DNA of 7,561 nt from an uncultured Ilumatobacter sp. (GTDB taxonomy: Bacteria; Actinomycetota; Acidimicrobiia; Acidimicrobiales; Ilumatobacteraceae), in contig CALICC010000291.1 in the NCBI GenBank assembly GCA_938049325.1, forward strand, positions 1 through 7,561. The letters are read 5' to 3'. Position 1 is the stretch's first letter. Each line of letters begins with the position of its first letter. The notes below the pieces were generated by a model, which was not told the DNA's origin, made no database searches, and was given only the letters and a program-made list of their open reading frames with translations. Position numbers and translations under genes: made by a program. This document shows positions 1-5,142 of this stretch, piece after piece.

Positions 1-1
1 G

Positions 2-799
2 CTAGAAGAGGCCGCTCAGCGCGCTCGCCGACGCGTCGGTGGCATCGTCGCTTGCCGCTGGAGCGAACGCTCCGTACCCGTCGCTCTCGAGGACGTCGGC
101 CAGCTCGGGCCCACCGGTTTCGACGATGCGACCATCGGCGAGGATGTGCACCTTGTCGGGCTTGAGCTCGTCGAGCAGCCGGCTGTAGTGCGTGATCGCC
201 AGCACCCCGAGCGGCTCGGCGTCACCCTCTGACTCGTTGCTCATCAACTCGACCCGGCGTGCGCAATCGCGTAGTGCGTCAATGTCGAGCCCGGAGTCGA
301 GCTCGTCGAGAATCGCGATCTTCGGAGCCAGTGTTGCCAGCTGCAGTGTTTCGTTGCGCTTCTTCTCGCCACCGGACAGGTCGACGTTGAGCGCACGCTC
401 GAGGAACTTCTCGTCGAAGCCGATGCGAGCAGCTTCGGACTTGAGGAGCTCGTCGAGTCCGTCAGCCGAGCGGTCTCGACTCGCGAACGCTTCGGCGAGC
501 ACATCGTTCAGCATCACACCCGGCACCTCGGTCGGGTACTGCATGACGAGATAGAGGCCGGCAACCGCACGCTCCCACGTCGGCATGGCCAACACGTCGA
601 CGCCGTCGAGCGTGACGGTGCCCGCGAGCACTTCGTAGCCCGGCTTTCCCATCACGACCGCCGACAGCGTGCTCTTGCCCGCACCGTTCGGACCCATCAC
701 CGCGTGAACTTCACCCGACGAGATCGTCAGGTCGAGACCCTTCAGGATCTCGTTTCCGGCAACCGATGCCCGCAGGCCTTCGATCTTCAACGTGCTCAT
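2..799 (-). CDS. sufC: SufC, Fe-S cluster assembly ABC-type ATPase
   Basis: SufC is the cytosolic ATPase of the SufBCD scaffold complex; its ATP-driven dimerisation reshapes SufB-SufD during Fe-S cluster assembly. The 265-residue protein has every ABC ATPase motif: Walker A GPNGAGKST (36-44), Q-loop Gln87 in LVMQYPTEVPG, signature LSGGEKKRNE (141-150), Walker B ending LDELDSGLD with catalytic Glu166, and H-loop His204 in ITHY. The LSGGEKKRNE signature and the DSGLD block are typical of SufC rather than of transport ATPases, and there is no membrane domain. The start is the ATG at 799. It overlaps the Rieske stop as ATGA and has GGGAG six bases upstream; a TTG two codons earlier is less likely. 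The C-terminal 20 or so residues are Ala/Ser/Asp-rich and probably disordered. It is the last suf gene visible, and sufS/sufU may follow beyond the window edge. Family assignment is essentially certain. Confidence 0.97.
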   Translation of the reverse strand: MSTLKIEGLRASVAGNEILKGLDLTISSGEVHAVMGPNGAGKSTLSAVVMGKPGYEVLAGTVTLDGVDVLAMPTWERAVAGLYLVMQYPTEVPGVMLNDVLAEAFASRDRSADGLDELLKSEAARIGFDEKFLERALNVDLSGGEKKRNETLQLATLAPKIAILDELDSGLDIDALRDCARRVELMSNESEGDAEPLGVLAITHYSRLLDELKPDKVHILADGRIVETGGPELADVLESDGYGAFAPAASDDATDASASALSGLF

Positions 800-1125
800 G
801 AACAACTCCCAGCATCACTCGGCAACGTGACCACGACTCGACCGTCGGCAACACTCGCCGTGTACACCTGCACCGGCTGGGTGGCCGGCAGCGTGGTGGG
901 AACGCCCGTGACGAGGCTGAACGCACTCGCATGCTTCGGGCACTCGAGTTCGAGTTCGTCGCACCACACTTCGCCTTCGGACAACGAGATGTTGGCGTGG
1001 CTGCAGATGTCGCCGATGGCGTACACCTCGTCGCCGACGCGCACGACCGCAACGGGTTCTCCGTCAACGTCGAAGCGGGTGGCCGATCCGTCGGCGAGAT
1101 CGTCGAATGCGCAGACGTCGCTCAT
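796..1125 (-). CDS. Rieske [2Fe-2S] ferredoxin of the suf operon
   Basis: This is a small soluble Rieske-type ferredoxin of 109 residues, the usual size for dioxygenase-type Rieske ferredoxins. The cluster ligands are visible as Cys41-Ser-His43 (CSH) and Cys62-Pro-Lys-His65 (CPKH), separated by 18 residues, and are followed by a TGVPTTLPA segment matching the family's third loop. Such proteins carry electrons at the His-coordinated [2Fe-2S] cluster. There is no signal peptide or membrane segment, so it should be cytosolic. The start at 1125 overlaps the sufD stop (ATGA) and has GGGGGAG seven bases upstream; its own stop overlaps the sufC start the same way. Translation of sufD, this gene and sufC is therefore probably coupled. 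Automatic pipelines often name such genes as a phenylpropionate/naphthalene dioxygenase ferredoxin subunit. No oxygenase gene is nearby, so a role as electron donor or cluster client in Fe-S assembly is the better inference, though unproven. Confidence 0.93.
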   Translation of the reverse strand: MSDVCAFDDLADGSATRFDVDGEPVAVVRVGDEVYAIGDICSHANISLSEGEVWCDELELECPKHASAFSLVTGVPTTLPATQPVQVYTASVADGRVVVTLPSDAGSCS

Positions 1126-2300
1126 GCCGCCGCTCCCCCATCAGCGTCGCGGCTGCCGAGATCGAGCTTGTCGGCAACACGGCGGCGCAGATCGTCGGTG
1201 ACCGAACCGGTCGGCAGTTGCGCGATCACTTCGTCGAAGAAGCCAAGCACGACGAGGCGCTCAGCCACCTCGGGCCGCACACCGCGACTCTCGAGGTAGA
1301 AGCGTTGGTCTTCGTCGATCGGCCCGACGGTTGATGCATGACTGCACTTCACGTCGTTCGTCTCGATGTCGAGGTTGGGCACGCTTTCGGCCCAAGCCCC
1401 TTCGGAGAGAGTGAGGTTTCGGTTCGTCTGGTACGCCGTTGTTCCGCCGGCGTGCTTGCGAATCTTGATCAGCCCGGTGTACACGCTGGCGGCAGAGTCC
1501 TGCACTGCGCCTTTGAACAGCAGGTCGCTGTGCGTCTTGGGCGCGTCGTGATCTTGGATGGTTCGAAAGTCGTGCATCTGGTCGCCGCCGGCGAAATACA
1601 GGGCGACCTGGCGAGTACTCCCACCCTGACCCGTCAGGCGAGCCTCAGTCCGGGCTCGGACGTAGTCGCCACCAAGCGTCACGGTGGCCAACGTCGTCGA
1701 TGAGTCGCGATCGCCGATCGACTGCTGGTTACCGATCTGCCAGGTCGCAGCTCCGACCTCATTGACGGCCAGGTATTTGACGCGTGCTGCCTGCGCAGCG
1801 TTGACCTGCAACACCGGCACGACCAACGCAGCGTCGTCATCGGCACCGTCAGCGGCCACGAAACGTTCGACCACGGTGACTTCGCTGTCGGCCCCGGCAT
1901 CGATCACCAAGCGAGGGAACACGGCGGTGCCTGCGCCGCCGATGGTGTGCGTGATGATGATCGGGTCGGCAACCACCTTGCCAGCCGGCACCCGAATCAC
2001 CGTGGGCGTCATGAACGCACGGTTGAGCTCGGCAAACACGTCGGGCGCGTCACCACCGATGACGTCGGGTTCGACGTCGCTCATCACCAGCGAATCGAGT
2101 TCAGCCGGGCCGGTGACCGTGGTATTCGTCGCCGTAGGCGAGAACCCGTCGAGATCGAGCCGATCGATGCGGCTGTATCGCCAGATCTCTTCGTCAGGGG
2201 TGGGCAGGTCCGCGGCAGCAAAGCGTTCGGCCGCAGCGAGACGGAACTCGCTCCAGTCATGGGAGAACGCACGCACCGCGTCGGGAGAGAACGCAGACAT
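1122..2300 (-). CDS. sufD: SufD, Fe-S cluster assembly scaffold subunit
   Basis: SufD is the SufB paralogue that pairs with SufB and SufC in the cytosolic cluster-building complex and is linked to iron acquisition in model systems. The 392-residue protein has a helical N-terminal part with DEEIWRYS (37-44), a repetitive beta-helix core (about 100-310), and the conserved C-terminal SufD block NDVKCSHASTVGPID with Cys319 and His321. This is followed by FYLESRG and a helical tail contacting SufC. Cys and His in the CSH block match positions known to matter in SufD. The ATG at 2300 is chosen because the family N-terminus begins there; the 52-codon upstream extension is Arg/Ser-rich and starts in the neighbouring gene. 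No Shine-Dalgarno precedes this ATG, but a TAGAAT box lies eight bases upstream, which could give a leaderless transcript. It ends overlapping the Rieske gene by ATGA. Unlike most actinobacterial loci, it is separated from sufB by two other genes. Confidence 0.94.
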   Translation of the reverse strand: MSAFSPDAVRAFSHDWSEFRLAAAERFAAADLPTPDEEIWRYSRIDRLDLDGFSPTATNTTVTGPAELDSLVMSDVEPDVIGGDAPDVFAELNRAFMTPTVIRVPAGKVVADPIIITHTIGGAGTAVFPRLVIDAGADSEVTVVERFVAADGADDDAALVVPVLQVNAAQAARVKYLAVNEVGAATWQIGNQQSIGDRDSSTTLATVTLGGDYVRARTEARLTGQGGSTRQVALYFAGGDQMHDFRTIQDHDAPKTHSDLLFKGAVQDSAASVYTGLIKIRKHAGGTTAYQTNRNLTLSEGAWAESVPNLDIETNDVKCSHASTVGPIDEDQRFYLESRGVRPEVAERLVVLGFFDEVIAQLPTGSVTDDLRRRVADKLDLGSRDADGGAAA

Positions 2301-2308
2301 TGCACGGG

Positions 2309-2314
2309 ATTCTA
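2309..2314 (-). promoter_or_regulatory. Possible -10 box for a near-leaderless sufD transcript
   Basis: Read on the minus strand this is TAGAAT, matching the TANNNT actinobacterial -10 pattern, with eight bases between it and the sufD ATG at 2300. No convincing TTGACA-like -35 is seen, though the upstream stretch contains an AT-rich GAATAAAA. The lack of any purine-rich Shine-Dalgarno in front of sufD fits initiation at or within a few bases of the ATG. The spacing is slightly longer than ideal for a truly leaderless start. Confidence 0.35.
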
Positions 2315-2373
2315 CGGTTTTATTCGGTCGAAACCCCGCTGAAGACGGTGGTGTGACGAGACCGTGTACGGCG

Positions 2374-2721
2374 CTAACGCTTGCGGCGGAAGATCTTGCC
2401 AAGGAACCCGCGACGCGACGCCCGATCGCGCTCGGCCTGCACCTCAGCCATGACATCGGCGCCGATTGCGTTCACGATGTCTTCGGCCGCATCGAGGACC
2501 GCCGCGGCCGAGCCGTCGTCGAGGCCCGCTGGTTCAGGTGGCGTGGCACCCACGGTGAGACTGCCGTGCGTCCACGCGACGTCGGCGAGGCGCCGCTCGA
2601 ACGACGCACAGTTTTCGGGGCAGCGCCACGGCGCGTCAGGCGCGAGGTCGAGGTTGCACTTCCGAACCGTGTCGCCATTGGGATACGACCGTGACTCGAA
2701 GTTCTTGCACTCCGTCCGCAT
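2374..2721 (-). CDS. Small four-cysteine protein of unknown function in the suf locus
   Basis: I do not recognise a named family with certainty. The 115-residue protein has an N-terminal cysteine module (Cys5, Cys22, Cys34 and Cys38, the last two in CPENC), a linker with PPEPAG, a predicted amphipathic helix around 70-95 (AAAVLDAAEDIVNAIG), and a strongly basic end with FRRKR. The four cysteines within 34 residues resemble a zinc-ribbon or a small Fe-S binding site; this is inference. There is no signal peptide or membrane helix. Two ATGs are in frame, at 2727 and 2721. The second is chosen because GGAG lies eight bases before it but only two before the first. It sits 97 bases after the acyltransferase stop and 73 before sufD, on the same strand, so co-expression with the suf genes is likely. 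It could be a metal-binding accessory or an Fe-S client, or simply a conserved hypothetical gene caught in the locus. Confidence 0.82.
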   Translation of the reverse strand: MRTECKNFESRSYPNGDTVRKCNLDLAPDAPWRCPENCASFERRLADVAWTHGSLTVGATPPEPAGLDDGSAAAVLDAAEDIVNAIGADVMAEVQAERDRASRRGFLGKIFRRKR

Positions 2722-2751
2722 CGGCATGACTCCACGATATTGCCGGCGCCG

Positions 2752-2762
2752 CCAAAATTTGG
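2752..2762. promoter_or_regulatory. AT-rich palindrome upstream of the four-cysteine gene
   Basis: CCAAAATTTGG is an inverted repeat of CCAAA/TTTGG around a single A, standing out in GC-rich surroundings. It lies about 30 bases upstream of the ATG at 2721, where an operator or promoter element would sit. It is short and occurs once, so this is only a candidate protein-binding site. Confidence 0.25.
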
Positions 2763-2771
2763 TGCAGGCTC

Positions 2772-2796
2772 GATAGCGAGATCAAGTCTCGCCATC
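2772..2796 (-). terminator. Hairpin after the acyltransferase gene
   Basis: GCGAGA (2776-2781) pairs perfectly with TCTCGC (2787-2792) around a five-base loop. GAT/ATC extends the stem outside a one-base mismatch on each side. It starts 23 bases beyond the acyltransferase stop. No T-run follows in either direction, so it is at best a weak or Rho-assisted terminator; it may instead act as an mRNA-stability stem or a processing site. Confidence 0.35.
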
Positions 2797-2819
2797 CCCA
2801 GGTGCGTTTCGCGACGACG

Positions 2820-3422
2820 TCAGGCCGTCGTGGCCAGCTGCTCGACGACGTCGGTCGCAAGCTCATCGATGTCGTCGTCGAGCATCCGAATCACGCGGCC
2901 AGGCACGCCACCGAACAAGCAATTTGCCGGTACGTCGCTGCGAACGAGGCAACCGGCGGCCACGATCGAGCCCGCACCGATGGTCGACCCCGCAAGCACG
3001 GTCGTACCGGCAGCGATCCACGAACCCGCACCGACGCTGATGGGAGCGTGAACAAGATCGCCGGCGCGGCAGGTCGCATCGCCCGTCTTGTGAGTTGTCG
3101 TGAGCAGGGAGACGCCTTGACCGATGTGAACGTTCTCGCCGAGTTCGATCTCAGCGCCCAGGTCCCACACGGCACCGGAGTTCACGTACACGCCCGCCCC
3201 CACCGTGAGGCGACGGTGCAGCGGACCTGACCCCAGAAGTCGCGGCGTCGAGGCCAGCAGTGCACCACGCCCGAGGCGCCACCCGAACCGGCGCAGAACC
3301 GCCGAGCGGGTGAGGTGGAACGCGTCGGTCGGAAGCACGGATACGGCAACTCGGCCGAAACGGTGCCGACGCAGGACATCGCCCAACTCGAGGTCGATCA
3401 ACCGCATCATTTTCGACTTCAT
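2820..3422 (-). CDS. Hexapeptide-repeat (left-handed beta-helix) O-acyltransferase
   Basis: The protein belongs to the LbH acyltransferase superfamily, closest in layout to maltose/NodL-type sugar O-acetyltransferases, which move acetyl groups from acetyl-CoA to a hydroxyl. In 200 residues it has a short helical N-terminal part (1-60), then hexapeptide turns (LTVGAGVYVNSGAV at 72, IELGENVHIGQGVSL at 92), a protruding loop TTTHKTGD with the likely catalytic His111, further turns (ISVGAGSWIAAGTTVLAG and STIGAGSIVAAG), and the family ending CLFGGVPGRVIR (168-179) followed by an acidic tail. No membrane segment is seen. The ATG at 3422 is chosen because the upstream extension would need a TTG start and does not resemble the family. 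It lies 173 bases after sufB on the same strand, with a hairpin between. The substrate cannot be read from the sequence. An acyltransferase is not a known SUF component, so it is either an insertion in the locus or a gene with an unrecognised link to it. Confidence 0.88.
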   Translation of the reverse strand: MKSKMMRLIDLELGDVLRRHRFGRVAVSVLPTDAFHLTRSAVLRRFGWRLGRGALLASTPRLLGSGPLHRRLTVGAGVYVNSGAVWDLGAEIELGENVHIGQGVSLLTTTHKTGDATCRAGDLVHAPISVGAGSWIAAGTTVLAGSTIGAGSIVAAGCLVRSDVPANCLFGGVPGRVIRMLDDDIDELATDVVEQLATTA

Positions 3423-3595
3423 GTACGAACCGTTCCGCCTGTCGACGATCGTTGCGCCGAACCACACTCTGAAGTCACGAGCGTACGGGCACGCGCGCAA
3501 TCGTCACGAGAATGCGCACAATCCTTCGCATATCTTTACCAAAGGGACATGCGCCCTTCGGTTGCCGGCCGGATCGATGAGATCCAGTGGCAAGA
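3423..3595 (-). other. Intergenic spacer between sufB and the acyltransferase gene
   Basis: This 173-base non-coding gap holds the hairpin noted above and no convincing open frame. A weak purine-rich AGGCGG lies 12 bases before the acyltransferase ATG. I see no clear -35/-10 pair, although AT-rich TAAAGATATG directly after the hairpin could contribute to a promoter. The gap is large for an operon whose later genes overlap. Confidence 0.5.
3539..3561 (-). terminator. Hairpin 34 bases after the sufB stop
   Basis: On the minus strand the arms are CCGAAGGG and CCCTTTGG around a seven-base loop CGCATGT: eight pairs, one of them G-U. No T-run follows (GTAAAGATATG), so an intrinsic terminator is possible but incomplete. 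Its place just after sufB suggests partial termination or 3'-end protection that would set sufB expression apart from the downstream genes. Confidence 0.45.
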
Positions 3596-4999
3596 TCAGC
3601 CGACGGAGCCTTCCATCTGCAACTCGATGAGGCGTGACCACTCGACGGCGTACTCCATCGGCAACGTCTTGGTGATCGGCTCGATGAACCCGTTCACGAT
3701 CATGCCCATCGCCTGCTCTTCGGTGAGCCCACGCGACATCAGGTAGAAGAGCTGGTCGTCGGCGATCTTCGACACGGTGGCCTCATGGCCGATCTGAGCG
3801 TCGCGCTCGCCGATCTCCATGTACGGCAGCGTCTTGGACACCGAGTCTTCGTCGAGGATCAACGCGTCACACTCAACGTGGCTCTTCGCCCCCGTTGCAC
3901 CTTCGTCGATACGGACCAAGCCGCGGTACGTCGTGATGCCACCGTCTTTGCTGATCGACTTGGAGATGATCTTCGAGGTGGTGTTCGGTGCCGCGTGCAC
4001 CATCTTGGCGCCCGCGTCTTGATGCTGACCTTCGCCCGCGTAAGCAACCGACAGCACTTCACCGGTGGCGCCTTCGCCGACCAGATACACGGCTGGATAC
4101 TTCATGGTGAGCTTGGAGCCGATGTTGCCGTCGATCCACTCCATGTGACCGCGAGCTTCGACCCGGGCACGCTTGGTGACGAGGTTGTAGACGTTCGGCG
4201 ACCAATTCTGAATGGTGGTGTAGGTGACGCGAGCATCTTCCTTCACGACGATCTCGACAACCGCCGAGTGCAGCGAGTCCTTCGTGTACACCGGAGCCGA
4301 GCAGCCTTCGATGTAGTGCACCTTGGACCCTTTGTCGGCGATGATCAGCGTGCGTTCGAACTGGCCCGCCGATTCGGAGTTGATTCGGAAGTACGCCTGC
4401 AGCGGCATCTCGACCTCGACACCCGGTGGCACGTAGATGAACGAGCCACCTGACCAGACCGACGTGTTGAGGGCCGCGAACTTGTTGTCGCCAGGCGGGA
4501 TGACCGTGCCGAAGTACTCCTTGACCAGGTGCGGGTACTCACGAAGTGCGGTGTCCATGTCGCAGAACAGGATCCCCTGCTCTTCGAGGTCTTCACGGTT
4601 CTTGTGGTACACGACCTCGGACTCGTACTGCGCGGTGACACCGGCGAGGTATTGGCGCTCGGCTTCGGGGATGCCGAGCTTTTCGTAGGTGCGCATCATC
4701 TCTTCGGGCAGTTCGTCCCACTCGCTGACCTGCTCGCCCTTGGGCCGCAAGTAGTAGTAGATGTCCTGGAAATCGATGTCGGGCATGTTGACCGCGAACC
4801 ACTCGGCCATCGGCTTGTTGTCGAAGAGGCGCAGCGAACGCAGCCGCATCTTCTTCATCCACTCGGGCTCACCCTTCCACCACGAGATCTGCTCGACGAC
4901 ACCGGGATTGATGCCCTTCTCGGGAGTGAAGGCGTATTCGACGCCTTCGTCGCTCCAGCCGAGGTCGTACTTGCTGAGATCGAGGTCGAAACTGGTCAT
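3596..4999 (-). CDS. sufB: SufB, Fe-S cluster assembly scaffold protein
   Basis: SufB is the main scaffold subunit of the SufBCD complex. It accepts sulfur from the desulfurase system and builds the nascent cluster in the cytosol. The 467-residue protein has the family N-terminus (GISWWKGEPEWM-like segment near 36-48), the beta-helix core with FIYVPPGVEVEMPLQAYFRIN (187-207), EGCSAPVY containing Cys233 (equivalent to E. coli Cys254), and the C-terminal block HVECDAL with Cys377 (E. coli Cys405) and GHEATVS with His405 and Glu406 (E. coli His433/Glu434). It ends in NGFIEP and EGSVG, as family members do. The E. coli Glu432 position is Gly404 here. No intein interrupts it. The ATG at 4999 has AGGAG seven bases upstream; a 61-codon upstream extension is His/Arg-rich and rejected. 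It is the first gene of the cluster, behind the divergent promoter region. Confidence 0.97.
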   Translation of the reverse strand: MTSFDLDLSKYDLGWSDEGVEYAFTPEKGINPGVVEQISWWKGEPEWMKKMRLRSLRLFDNKPMAEWFAVNMPDIDFQDIYYYLRPKGEQVSEWDELPEEMMRTYEKLGIPEAERQYLAGVTAQYESEVVYHKNREDLEEQGILFCDMDTALREYPHLVKEYFGTVIPPGDNKFAALNTSVWSGGSFIYVPPGVEVEMPLQAYFRINSESAGQFERTLIIADKGSKVHYIEGCSAPVYTKDSLHSAVVEIVVKEDARVTYTTIQNWSPNVYNLVTKRARVEARGHMEWIDGNIGSKLTMKYPAVYLVGEGATGEVLSVAYAGEGQHQDAGAKMVHAAPNTTSKIISKSISKDGGITTYRGLVRIDEGATGAKSHVECDALILDEDSVSKTLPYMEIGERDAQIGHEATVSKIADDQLFYLMSRGLTEEQAMGMIVNGFIEPITKTLPMEYAVEWSRLIELQMEGSVG

Positions 5000-5054
5000 C
5001 GGAACACTCCTGTGACGGTGATGCGAACGGTGGGCCCGTGTGTTCGCTTCCGAC

Positions 5055-5060
5055 ATTGTA
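5055..5060 (-). promoter_or_regulatory. -10 box of the sufB promoter
   Basis: Read on the minus strand this is TACAAT, one base from the TATAAT consensus, in otherwise GC-rich DNA. It would place the transcript start near 5048 and give a leader of roughly 50 bases before the sufB ATG. No good TTGACA lies 16-18 bases upstream, so an activator or a sigma factor with weak -35 needs is possible. Confidence 0.5.
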
Positions 5061-5062
5061 CC

Positions 5063-5073
5063 GAGCCGGGCTC
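5063..5073. promoter_or_regulatory. Short palindrome next to the sufB -10 box
   Basis: GAGCC-G-GGCTC is a perfect five-base inverted repeat around one base, directly upstream of TACAAT in the spacer between -10 and -35. That is a position where a repressor would block polymerase. It is short enough in GC-rich DNA to be chance, and no known SufR, IscR or RirA motif is claimed. Confidence 0.25.
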
Positions 5074-5142
5074 CAGACGCCCGATGCAGCTCACAGACCT
5101 CGGTCACGCCCGAAGACTTGGGATCGCAATGGACGACGACGC

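Larger units (their letters stand above)
5000..5142. promoter_or_regulatory. Divergent intergenic region between sufB and the peptidase gene
   Basis: This 143-base region must serve both sufB (leftward) and the metallopeptidase gene (rightward). The sufB side has a recognisable -10 box and a strong ribosome binding site. The rightward side has no clear TANNNT box and only a weak GGA before the start. A five-codon frame (ATG at 5129, stop overlapping the main ATG) precedes the peptidase gene. Confidence 0.6.

Noticed and set aside
796..1125. Ferredoxin component of an aromatic-ring dioxygenase
   Set aside because: No oxygenase or reductase gene is present, and both neighbours overlap it within the suf cluster.
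2301..2456. 52-codon N-terminal extension of SufD
   Set aside because: It overlaps the end of the four-cysteine gene, is Arg/Ser-rich and has no match to SufD N-termini.
1684..2694. Plus-strand open frame of 336 codons opposite sufD and the four-cysteine gene
   Set aside because: It is low-complexity Ser/Thr/Arg-rich, lacks any motif and spans two well-supported opposite-strand genes.
2820..3422. Serine O-acetyltransferase (CysE), which would supply cysteine for the SUF system
   Set aside because: The loop TTTHKTGD and the ending GGVPGRVIR fit maltose/sugar O-acetyltransferase-like proteins; the CysE-specific N-terminal helical domain and its active-site block are missing.
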